Below, piece by piece: positions 55,590 through 64,000 of a DNA stretch of 64,000 nucleotides. Below the pieces are notes generated by a model that did not search any database, was not told the DNA's origin, and saw only the letters and a list, made by a program, of their open reading frames with translations. The position numbers and the translations under genes are program-made. Within the stretch, counting starts at the first letter, position 1. Each line of letters starts with the position of its first letter. This DNA comes from Neoceratodus forsteri (Eukaryota > Chordata > Ceratodontiformes > Ceratodontidae): the NCBI GenBank assembly GCA_016271365.2, contig CM057459.1, positions 490,309,501 through 490,373,500 of the forward strand, read 5' to 3'.

Positions 55590-56750
55590 AGATGATCCAA
55601 CAGCAACTCATGGTCCACAGTAATGCGTGGTCATGGGTATGGCAGCTGAGTTTCAGTGCCAAAATAATGCAGAACAATGCACTTGGGGCACAGAAGCCCA
55701 TTGACAGAGTACAAAATGGGAGGAGTGTTATTAATGACCACCAAGCAGGAGAAAGACATGGGGTAATCATCTCTGATGACCTAAAGGTGACCAGGCAGTA
55801 TGACACTGTAGTTGTGAGGGCTAGTGGTATGTAGGGGTGTATAGGGAGAGGTATCACTAGCAGAAGGAGGGAGGTGGTGTTGCCTCAGTATATGTCACTG
55901 GTAAGACCTCACCTACAACACTGTACAGTTCTGGAGGTCACATCTCCAGGAGAACATAGACAGAATGGAAGCAGTGCAAAGAAAAGCAACTAAAATGGTG
56001 AGGGGTCTGCATCAAAAGACCTACGAAGAGAGACTAAAGGAACTCAATTTGTACACCCTGGAAGAGAGGGGAAGGATATGATAAAGACCTTTAAATACCT
56101 CAAAGGGGTAAATAAGATACAGGAGGAAAGTATTTTTAAGAAAATAAGGTGCTCAAGAACAAGGTAACATACTATGAAGCTGGACGGGTTAAATTCTGGA
56201 GAGATGTGAGGAATTACTTCTTCACAGAAAGAGTGGTGGATTTCTGAAATGGCCTATGTGCCAAGGTGGTAGGGGCAAAAACTGTGGTGGGGTTCAAGAA
56301 AGCATGAGACAGGCATAAGGGAATCTTAGTGGAAAGGAATAGGGGAAGGAGAAGGAACCAGAGATCAAGTAGGGCCTGTGGTGATACTGTAAGCAGAGAT
56401 GTGTGAAATAAAATTTTGTTCCATGAAATATTTAGCGAAACTCAAACATTTCACAAAATATTTTGCGGGTGTGAAATTTCACCAGTGGAATGGTGAAATG
56501 TTGCCATTTCAGGTGAAATTGTGCATTTTGTGGTGAAATTCTGCATTCTGCAGGTGAAATTTGGCAACTTCCTGCCCTGCAAAAAATTTAGCGAAATGAT
56601 GGAATTTTACAAAATGTTTCACATAGTGAAATTTCACAATATCTCTAAGGAGGGAAAAATGGGTAGACTGTAAGGAGGGAAAATGAGAAAACTGGCTGGG
56701 GTCAAGAGGTCCTTATCTGTCGACAACTGCAGTGTTTCTGTGTTATGTTT
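55590..56750 (+). mobile_element. CR1 3' half inserted in the old L2
   Basis: Plus-strand text includes WSWVWQLSFSAK, ISDDLKVTRQY and further broken blocks corresponding to RPHL.YC, QRKATKMV and TERVV. The 3' end near 56700-56750 (GAGGTCCTTATCTG then TTTCTGTGTTATG) matches the CR1 terminus. It interrupts the L2 between SILI (56760 side) and the WIKS block (55577 side), with loss of about 40 L2 codons. Confidence 0.75.
56394..56654. mobile_element. Small hAT-like MITE inside the CR1
   Basis: It begins CAGAGATGTGTGAAATAAAA and its reverse-complemented right end reads TTAGAGATATTGTGAAATTT. The interior is dense in GTGAAATTTCAC, as at the ends of the 36.5-37.2 kb element. A clean 8-bp duplication was not seen: ACTGTAAG at 56386-56393 recurs at 56667-56674, about 15 bases beyond the apparent right end. 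Confidence 0.55.
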
Positions 56751-56759
56751 CAAATGAGA

Positions 56760-57132
56760 ATTGACCATTCACTGCTATCTCTAGCCCTAAGAGGATCATT
56801 ACGCACCCTGTTCAATGCTGTCTTAGTGCTATGCCTGAATTTGAAACCAGATTGGAAGGGCTCATAGGTGTCATGAGTTATGAGATGCACTTCAAGCTAT
56901 AGTGCCACAACCTTCTCAGTAACCTTTCCTAAGAAAGGTAGGTTAGAGACATGAAGGTAATTTAATAGAATACCTGGGTCCAATGATGATTTCTTCAGAA
57001 AGGGCCAAACCAGTGCATTTTTCAATGCCATAGGGAAGCCTCCTCAAAAGGGAGCACCAAACTATTCCAATGAACACCGACCTCCAAAACCTCATACAGA
57101 TCCTTAGTACATGCATGAGGCCTGGGTCTAGT
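56760..57132 (-). pseudogene. Old L2, reverse transcriptase fingers
   Basis: Minus-strand text gives PMALKNALVWPFLKKSSLDP, then VSNLPFLGKVTEKVVAL and EPFQSGFKFRHSTKTAL, closely matching the plus-strand L2 blocks. A stop follows VVAL. The reading is cut by the CR1. Confidence 0.8.
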
Positions 57133-57305
57133 TCACAAGATTAAGAAGATCTAACATGTAGCCCAGGCCCAACCCATGTAGGGCTTTATAGGTTATTAAA
57201 CCAACCTTGATGGCAACACACCAGTTCACAGGCAACCAGTGCAGTGTGCCACAGCTCTGAGATAACCTCACAGACAACTTCCATCATGATTGGCCAAAAC
57301 TCTAC
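57133..57305 (-). pseudogene. L2 C-terminal fragment, out of order
   Basis: Minus-strand text reads TLHWLPVNWCVAIKVGLITY, then KALHGLGLGYMLDLLNL, which belongs at the C-terminus. It sits between the linker and the fingers of the old L2. It is therefore a second L2 piece or the product of a rearrangement. Confidence 0.7.
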
Positions 57306-57309
57306 CCAA

Positions 57310-57960
57310 AACACCTGAATGCATCCATGAGATGCAGGTTCAACTCTTGCTGGTTATGGTAGCCTTCTTGGAGAGATAATAGCCTGAATAGAAGACATTC
57401 TGTCCAAGAAGAATCAAGTAAATTCTTTGAACTTAGTTGATGAACCTGCTCTTACTGGCTGAAGACATACTGAGTTTAATAACTTGCCCATAGTATGAAA
57501 GAGCTGAGTCAGTCAATTTCCTCCCAGTCATAATCTCCCTGGACAAGAATGCTGACTTCTTATGATTAATTGCTCTTTGAAATTCATCATAATGTATCAT
57601 CAATGCCAGTTTGTCCTCCTGGGCATTGTCTCTCCCTAAACAGTGCTCTAACCTCTGACTCCTGATTTTCAGCTCCCAAAACTCTCCATCAAACCATTGG
57701 AATCCTAGGCATGAGAAAAAGGATTTTACATGGGCAGGTGCTATGGAGTCAAAGGCCCCAGTAATAACCCTGTTATAGTACAACACGTATTCTATGAACT
57801 TGTCTGTCATACTGCCAGTGTCTCCAAGATGTCCAGTAGAGCCTTCAGTCCTCCTGGCCTGTGCCTTCTTAAATGGCAGCACTGAACCATCATCATGGGG
57901 GAGGGCTATGGGTGGGGACACTAAAGGAGAATGACACCATGCAATGATCCAGCCAACTGA
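57310..57960 (-). pseudogene. Old L2, endonuclease-polymerase linker
   Basis: The 162-codon frame contains YNRVITGAFDSIAPAHVKSF, LEHCLGRDNAQEDKL and QRAINHKKSAFLSREI, matching the linker of the plus-strand L2 (YNRAITDALDSIAPIRV). No endonuclease text was recognised upstream, so the element is truncated here. Confidence 0.8.
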
Positions 57961-58184
57961 CTGGATAAATCTGAAGGTTGTTTAGCCAATAGGAATAGTC
58001 AGTCAAAGTCTTGTACTACTGGAACATACAGTATGCTCAGTGATGTAGAAGGAGTTCCACCATGTGACCACTTCTAGTTTCATTACACAGAGCATGCAAA
58101 CTGTGTGAATATGGGACCAAACAGTGCAGCACATAGTGGCTATGCACTCTGCACTGATGTGGCCCAAGGCTGAATATGGCCCAC
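57961..58184. other. No gene seen
   Basis: Short spacer; a CTGAATATGGCCCA right-end-like motif lies at about 58171-58184. Confidence 0.35.
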
Positions 58185-59240
58185 ACAGTAGCCAACTAGA
58201 AATAACTCTGCCCCAAATAGGATACTACCAAGGCTCCGGTGGGCCATATTCAGTGCTAGCTAATTGAGCAAGCAAGGTGCTCAGGGGCCATTTTTATGCC
58301 CTTTATTGTTTCCTTGACATTCCACACAGTGCTGTTTCCCCTATCTAAAATTAACAACCCTGGCATCTAGTAGTTCCACCACCTTTGAAAGTCAATGCTG
58401 TAAAAATATTACCCTTTCCCCTGGTGGTCTAGTTGTCCCACCATTGCCTTTGTTGTAATAATAGTTCCCAGTACCCTGGTAGTCTAGCGGTCCCCCTCCC
58501 CCAAACTCTCATGTCGTAAAAATGTTTTCTTTTCCCTGATAGTCTAGGGAACCCCCACCCACACTGATTACCATGTCCCACCCACTCACTCACCACCTTA
58601 GGACCCTGTTTCTACAGTACATGTGATTGCATTTTTTGACAGTCAGCTAGCATCTGGCTGAGGAGGTGAGAGGATGGCTATGCAGGTTGCCATCATTTGA
58701 AGCAAAACCAGTCACCAGGGTGAGGATGTTTCGGGCTTGGGGTTCTATGTAAGTGGGTTGGAGGGGGGTTGGCAATCAGTTGGGATTTTGCCATCCACTA
58801 CACTACTTGGAAAACATTACAATATGGGTAATTAGGGGGAGGGAGACCACTAGACTACCAGGAAATAGGGAAATATTATTACAACATTGGGGGATCAGAG
58901 GGGGTCACTAGGTGTCAGAGATAATAACTTTAATGTCAGCATGGGTGTTCTTCTGGTGGAAAAGCCACTGAACATCAAAGCAACTTAGGTAATATAACTT
59001 CCATGGGCAACTGGGGGTTGCTGCCACTGAACCCAGTTAAGGACTGGGTTTTGGCAGTAGTAAACAGTGCTGCAATGGTGGCTGTTTACCACTGCCAAAA
59101 CCTGTGACTATACTTCTGTGCCCTTTATGCATTAGGATCCCCCATTTGCATAGGTGCAATGGTATATTTTATGTGGTTGCACTGCTGGACTAGTACAGCT
59201 TTCTGGGGGCCACTGAATATGGCCCTACTTCAATCACCAG
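58185..59240. mobile_element. Foldback element with GGGCCATATTCAGTG ends
   Basis: TGGGCCATATTCAGTGCTAG near 58240 is matched at the right by TAGGGCCATATTCAGTGG (reverse-complemented, ending about 59235). The inside has CCTGGTGGTCTAGTTGTCCC-type units on the left and CCACTAGACTACCAGGAAA-type units on the right, in opposite sense. No coding frame is credible and no target duplication was found. The terminal sequence resembles common hAT ends. Confidence 0.5.
59047..59102. repeat. Hairpin with 21-bp arms
   Basis: GGTTTTGGCAGTAGTAAACAG (59047-59067) pairs with 59082-59102 with one mismatch; the loop is 14 bases. It lies near the right end of the foldback element. Confidence 0.85.
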
Positions 59241-60479
59241 CACTATTCATGATTAGCATGGTACAAACCCAGTTAGTGCTGGGCTAACCATTTGAACATA
59301 TGGGCTCTAGACACATAAAATCCAGGTGTAGTACATTAAAACTTCCTTAAACAAAAACAAACATCTTGAGGTTCTGTTTGATTTTATGAATACAATGTGC
59401 CATTGTGAATAACCTGAAAAGAAAATTCAGTGCCTAGAGGTGCAATAGTTGAGTAGTCTGACATCAACTATGTTATGGTTAAAATTAAGGAAAGGTATGT
59501 ATCCAAAGTCAGAATAATTAACTGCTCTGTAAGAGTTATTAAAGATGAGTATGTCTCCAAGGAATGGCAGGCCAAAAACATGCAGATTCATAGATGAGTT
59601 AGAGGATTCTGATTTCAGTTCAGGAGTCCTAAGAAACATACAGATTATAGTGCAGAATGAATGTGAGAAGCAATTGACATATGAGGAGTGACATTCATTG
59701 CAAAGTAGAGGTAGCTAAGCAAGCAATCAGGCAGATCTTCTCAAAGTGTGTTATAACAGTCTGTCCTGGAGGTTATGACTGCATGTGTCAGATTAATCAA
59801 ATCAGCAGAGGAAAGAAATTATCAATGACTGGAAATATTTCTCAGATGAATGAAACCACTGCAAGGGGCTGACTTGAAGTAATGGTCAAATATCAATTGG
59901 AAATTCAAAATAACAAGGAGGTTCCAGGCAAAATAGTATGGAGACATTTTGTCCCATCAAAAGGAAAGGTGAAAGATGACAAAAAAAGATGATTTTAGAA
60001 ACAATTCTGGTTTATTATTCTGCAATCTAAGCCATCATAAGGACATCTAGGCATGAATGTCTGAACCACAGCGAGACAGAACTGGATTGCTATGGCTGTG
60101 TCAGTGAAAAATAAATAAATTGGAGCATCATCTGCACAGAATTTTTTTAAAGAATAGAATTTTATGAATATGAACAGGTGATGAATATTCATGTATATTC
60201 AGGAGCCTGACTATTTAAAGTATTCAGGAAATACAATTCAGCACTCCTAAATCCTAAATTTTAATAATTTATATCAGATCGTAAGTAAAGTTGATGGATA
60301 TGAAAAGCATGGGAGATATAATTGAAAGGGGAACTCACAGTATATGTCAGAGTTGTGATGAAAAGTATTCATTGAGAATGCTACTATATGTGTTTATAAT
60401 GTGCTTACTTACCAAAAATGACTGGTTTAAGGCAAATAGAAGCCAAGTGCCTAACCATCACAGCATTCAGTATTGCTGC
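59241..60479. other. No gene seen
   Basis: AT-rich sequence with short frames only; nothing recognised on either strand. Confidence 0.4.
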
Positions 60480-62502
60480 AAATGGAGTTTGCCCTTTAAG
60501 GGGCAGACCAGGTTGTCCCGGTGCACCCCTTTCCCCTTTGTTAAGATGGTTGTGCTCAGAAGGGATGGGGGGAAGGAAGGGGATGGGACATGGGATAGAA
60601 CAATGGTCAGGCAACAGGAAGGGGAGGGGCAAGTAGAGGTACATAATGGACAGCACAGAGGGGTTTCAGCCACTTTTGCTGGAGTTTTGATCTTTTGGAA
60701 CTACAGCACGTTGGATTGGCAGATTAATGCGAAGGTTGGTACAGCAAGGAAAGAGGTAAGGAGAAACAAACAGTATGGTACAAGTGTTTGAGTTTAAAAA
60801 AAAAAGAAAAGGACAAAAGAAAGAAAGCATTAAAGAGATGAGAATGTAGAACCTGAAGGATAAGGCAGAAGGGCAGGAGGATTTGGCTGTGATGTGAAGA
60901 TTTTGGGATTAAGCACGTGGCAGAATGTTTGAGTTTGCAAGGAGGCTCAGTCAATGTATCAATAGCATTTATAGTGCAGGGCAGATGTAAAAGACAGAAT
61001 TAAAAAAAAAAAAAGAGTTTCGTGTAAGCAGAGAAACGAAGGCATATTCCAGTATATGGTGCAGCTGTGTGGTAATTACGAGCGTGAGATACAGTCGGCA
61101 GAAAAAAAAGCAGGCTGGTAGCAGCAGGAGCTTCAGGTTGTGAATGCAGGCAGCAGTGGCTATTTTCAGGGAGTGAGGCATATATAGCAGCAGGAAGGTT
61201 ATGAGGGAGAAAAAAGTGGCGAATTTAACGATGGGTTGCAAGCGCTTTGAGGTGAAAGGAAAATGCAAGGGGTTTGAAGGACAGAGGATTGTGCAGTTGG
61301 ACAGTGGCAGTGATTTGGAAACAGGGACCAAAGAAAACGTGTTGAGGGGCCTGGGAGAACGATCCTGGAAGGAAAGGGGGGTTTCTAAACAAGGAAAACC
61401 AGGATATAGGGCTGAAGAAAAGGAGCGGGGGGGATTGGAGAAAACAGGGGCCCTGGGCAGACAGCTGGTGGCCCGATGAGGCCTGGAGACCACAGTGGGG
61501 GAGGCGCACATAGGAGGCCCGAACAGGAGGGCCTAGCAAGAGGATGGAGCAATGGCGGATGAGGGGTGACCACGTGGTGTGGCGTCACCATATGTGTGTG
61601 AGTCTAAGGAAGGGGCGAGCTATGGGTGAGGGTGGGGCCTAGATGACTACAGGCAGTAGAAGACAGGGTGGAGGAGTTGGGAGACTGCAGGTAAGAGAGG
61701 CCTGCAGAGCAGGCCTGAGGCAGACTATGATGGCGTCATGCCGCAAGACCCCGGTCGAGGACAAAGGTTTGCTGGAAAGTGGAGGCAAGTGTGATGCCCA
61801 ACTCATACAAAGAGGAGCCAGGACTATGCGCACTGGGGGGGAAGGCACAGAAAAAGGGGGTAAGGGCCAGAGCTGCAAAGGAAGAAAGGGGTGGAAACAA
61901 GGAAGGTGGCGGTGGCATGAAACCAACAGGGAGCAGGGCACGCAAAGCAGGAGGCTGGGCTTCAGCTCGGGAGCCAGAAGGGTATGAAATGTAAGGGGCA
62001 AGGCCTAGGACAGGCCAGGAAGGGCATCACGCACTTGAATTTGGGCCTGCAAAGAGCTCACCAATCAGCATGGGCACAGAAATGCTCCTGAGGAAGGGGC
62101 ATTATACCAGAGAGTTGGTGCCTTTTTTTTTTGTTAAGGCTATTTAACAGTGCGGTACATCTAAGTAATGGAGAGAGCCTCTAAAAAGGTTTTTTTTTGT
62201 GCTATGTGTGGGCTGAATAGGCAGTTGGTTAAAAGGCTTGCATTGTAATATTGATACTGAGTTTCCAGCTAAGGGGCATTGTATTAGAGATTTGCTGATA
62301 GAGAGGCATTATAATGAAGTCTTAGAACATGAATAAAGGTGGGGGTGAGCCGGGGGGAACTGGGGGTCGGTCAGCTGGAAGGGGCCTGTAGTATGGGTGC
62401 AATGTAGGATGGCCACACGTGGGCATGATAAAAACATAAGTTAACAACAGAATCTTGTTTTCTTTCTTCAGTTTGTCTTTACAGTGAGAGAGGACAGAAG
62501 AT
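60480..62502 (+). mobile_element. Probable leader or terminal repeat of a tyrosine-recombinase retroelement
   Basis: From about 60.5 kb the plus strand becomes markedly purine-rich (GGGG, GAAGG, GGAG runs) and stays so through the gag-like ORF, which suggests one element. AAGGGGCATTATACCAGAGA at 62094 recurs as AAGGGGCATTGTATTAGAGA at 62271. An AATAAA lies at about 62332. Terminal repeat boundaries could not be fixed; in Ngaro-type elements split direct repeats would be expected here. Antisense frames in this stretch are not genes. Confidence 0.35.
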
Positions 62503-63519
62503 ATGGCATCTAAGAAGAGCAGGCCCTCGAAGGAAGATGCTTACAGGGCTATAGTCGAGTTGGCAGAAAAAGCCAACAGGATGTGGGAGCTGGTGGAAGG
62601 GGAGGAACCAGGGAGACCTGAGGAGAAGAGGAAAGTGGTAAGGGAAAAAGGGAGCAGAGGACAGCGGCCGGCCAAAGGGCCAAGCGGTCCCACAAGGGTA
62701 CAACCAAGGGCGGTGGGACCCACCAAGGTGGCCGATCCAGTACCTCTGCATCCCAGTGACCCGGTATCACCAGTACCTCCCCAAGACCAAGTCAGGTTTC
62801 CCCAAGGGGAACCCGGACTGGATCTCCTGAGCATGGTGGTTCCCCCTCAGCCAATAGTGGCATATCCACCCCATCAACCAATGAGTGCCATAATGGGGCA
62901 CCAAGAGGATGGCAGGCAACAAAGTTCAGACAAGGACCCAGGTAATGCACCCAGTGCAGTGGGTGACAGTATAAAAGAGTACATTAGTCAAATTGTGTCA
63001 GCGCTGGGGACAGGGGGGCTAAGGCAAATGGAGTCAGCCCTAGCAGAGATCAGGACGGAAAAAGAGGCACCGAAAGGGAAGGAGGGAGGTATAGAGAAAG
63101 AAAGTAGAGGAACAAGGGAGATAGGTGCCCCCGGGATGAGGGTGGGTGAGCATGTTCCACTGGCCACAAAGGAAAAGATATGGAAAGGAGAATATGTGGA
63201 TATATTTGCATTGGTGAGCCGGGAAGTGGCAGCGAAGTATGAGGAATCGGAGAACATAGGGAAGAGTGAAATGGCAGTAGCGGTAGTATTGTTAGGGATG
63301 AAGGAGGAAGAAAAATTCACAAAAGGGAAGATTTGGGATGGCTGGTATGTAGGTTGTGCCACTTTCTCAGCCATAGTATTAAAAAAAAGGCCAGAACTGG
63401 GCATCCCGCTCATCACATACTCCCTAATAATAAGACGGGCAAAAGCAAAAGGGGGGGTGGGATGGATATACTATGATGAATTTTTTTGGCAGAGAATGGC
63501 AACATACGGGGATGTGTGA
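62503..63519 (+). CDS. Gag-like ORF1 of a DIRS/Ngaro-type retroelement
   Basis: A 338-codon frame. The ATG has a G at -3 and at +4. Residues 1-225 are basic, proline-rich and low in complexity. Residues about 227-338 form the recognisable domain: YVDIFALVS, then IWDGWYVGCATFSAIVLKKR, PELGIPLITY and GGVGWIYYDEFFWQRMA. Vertebrate tyrosine-recombinase retroelements carry this pattern (W..F......RPE....Y...I..A...GG.GW..YD..FR) in their first protein, which presumably binds element RNA in a capsid-like particle. The TGA at 63517 looks premature, because the same frame goes on with WDTKQLDLW, the block that normally follows. The family call is by pattern memory, not by search. Confidence 0.6.
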   Translation: MASKKSRPSKEDAYRAIVELAEKANRMWELVEGEEPGRPEEKRKVVREKGSRGQRPAKGPSGPTRVQPRAVGPTKVADPVPLHPSDPVSPVPPQDQVRFPQGEPGLDLLSMVVPPQPIVAYPPHQPMSAIMGHQEDGRQQSSDKDPGNAPSAVGDSIKEYISQIVSALGTGGLRQMESALAEIRTEKEAPKGKEGGIEKESRGTREIGAPGMRVGEHVPLATKEKIWKGEYVDIFALVSREVAAKYEESENIGKSEMAVAVVLLGMKEEEKFTKGKIWDGWYVGCATFSAIVLKKRPELGIPLITYSLIIRRAKAKGGVGWIYYDEFFWQRMATYGDV

Positions 63520-63599
63520 TGGGATACAAAACAGCTAGACTTATGGACAGACTTTGTCACGGATCAGTCCACACCCGAAGGGGAATGGTGGAGAAAAGG
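63520..63599 (+). pseudogene. Continuation of gag-like frame after a stop
   Basis: Directly after the TGA the same frame reads WDTKQLDLWTDFV, then DQSTPEGEWWRKG. WD...LW is the expected continuation in this family, so the stop is probably a mutation rather than the true end. A frame change must follow, because the zinc cluster at 63600 is in another frame. Confidence 0.55.
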
Positions 63600-63713
63600 T
63601 GTTGGCCCCAGAGGTACTGTTGAGCATACAACAGAGCCTTTTGCTCATGGTCCCAATGTCGTTTTTGGCACGCATGTTCAAAATGCCGGGAAACACACCC
63701 AGCAAACAGATGC
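63600..63713 (+). pseudogene. Cysteine-rich zinc-binding cluster of the gag-like protein, out of frame
   Basis: In the frame starting at 63600 the cysteines fall at 63618, 63642, 63657, 63675, 63684 and 63711, with histidines at 63669 and 63696. The later part reads CRFWHACSKC then HPANRC. The C....C.(F/Y).H.C..C...HP...C spacing is typical of the C-terminal finger of tyrosine-recombinase retroelement gag proteins. A stop codon at 63621-63623 lies inside it. The gene is therefore broken by two TGA codons and one frameshift. Confidence 0.55.
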
Positions 63714-64000
63714 AAAATGACATGGGCCCAGGGAGCACAGAGATCTGGGGTCAGGTCTCAGGTCTACAGGTTTTTTGTGAAGGGCAGGGGTTTAAAGGGC
63801 AGACATGGAGCAGGGAGGGAGGGGTAGGGGGAACTCAAGCAGAGGAGGTCAGAATCACTGATCAAAAAAGCCAGATACTGAGGGAGAGACAGGGTCCAGT
63901 GAGGGAGAAAGGGGAAAAAAGACAGGGGGCAATTTGGGATAGCCAGAACCCCCATCAGGATAGAGGCATGGAGAGGTTGGTTGGACAGATATCCGAATAA
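63714..64000 (+). mobile_element. Retroelement continues past the window edge
   Basis: The purine-rich composition continues to the end. An open frame on the plus strand (63554-64000) has no recognised motif and is mostly in the wrong frame relative to the finger. The reverse transcriptase, RNase H and tyrosine recombinase genes would lie beyond 64000 if present. Confidence 0.4.

Noticed and set aside
56386..56674. ACTGTAAG as a clean 8-bp target duplication for the 56.4-kb MITE
   Set aside because: The second copy lies about 15 bases beyond the apparent right end, and local AAGGAGGGAAAA text is itself duplicated, so the match may be accidental.
60969..62001. Minus-strand frames of 104-180 codons rich in Pro, Leu and Ser
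   Set aside because: They arise from the purine-rich plus strand, which gives pyrimidine-rich codons on the other strand. They have no domain pattern.
62541..63416. Minus-strand frames opposite the gag-like ORF
   Set aside because: Antisense shadows of the recognisable plus-strand coding sequence.

Overview
The window looks like intergenic or intronic DNA from a large, transposon-rich vertebrate genome. It is AT-rich and I see no intact host gene, no bacterial-type operon, no rRNA and no CRISPR. Almost everything recognisable is a transposable element: CR1, L2, L1-like and one further non-LTR lineage, hAT-like DNA elements (many folded into palindromes), a pogo/Tigger-like fragment, a solo LTR, a TTAA-type MITE, a tRNA-like SINE head, and a tyrosine-recombinase (DIRS/Ngaro-like) retroelement at the right edge. 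CR1, L2, L1-like and tyrosine-recombinase elements together suggest an amphibian (a caecilian would fit) or less likely a turtle-like reptile; this assignment is inference from repeat content only.

Layout. 1-1.75 kb: 5' end of a minus-strand CR1 (ORF1 esterase plus leader). 1.78-2.32 kb: MITE. 3.455-4.942 kb: solo LTR with a 4-bp target duplication. 5.0-7.4 kb: L1-like ORF1 remnant and leader, with a 187-bp palindrome. 8.0-11.2 kb: SINE head, foldback and a 270-bp tandem array. 11.2-15.5 kb: long decayed CR1. 16-20 kb: mostly featureless, with a leader-like repeat and an L2 tail. 20.5-26 kb: two palindromic elements around an L1 ORF2 tail. 27.7-28.1 kb: Tigger-like transposase end. 28.3-36.2 kb: an old CR1 split by another LINE and by a hAT foldback element that itself holds a younger CR1. 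36.5-37.2 kb: another hAT foldback. 37.5-42.4 kb: near-full-length CR1. 42.8-44.4 kb: a palindrome and a 5'-truncated CR1 with an open 305-codon frame. 47.2-58 kb: an old minus-strand L2 split by a plus-strand L2, a 2.8-kb block with a BED-finger-like remnant, and a plus-strand CR1. 58.2-59.2 kb: a further foldback. 60.5-64 kb: tyrosine-recombinase retroelement leader and gag-like ORF.

How the parts relate. None of the coding pieces looks functional: frames are broken, and several catalytic residues of the endonuclease or reverse transcriptase are replaced. The informative content is structural. Insertions can be ordered from interrupted reading frames and target duplications. At least five palindromic elements with different outer ends share an inner module built from roughly 50-100-bp units ending in a CCACTAGAC..ACCAGGGAA-like motif. 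That shared module is the least ordinary signal in the window.
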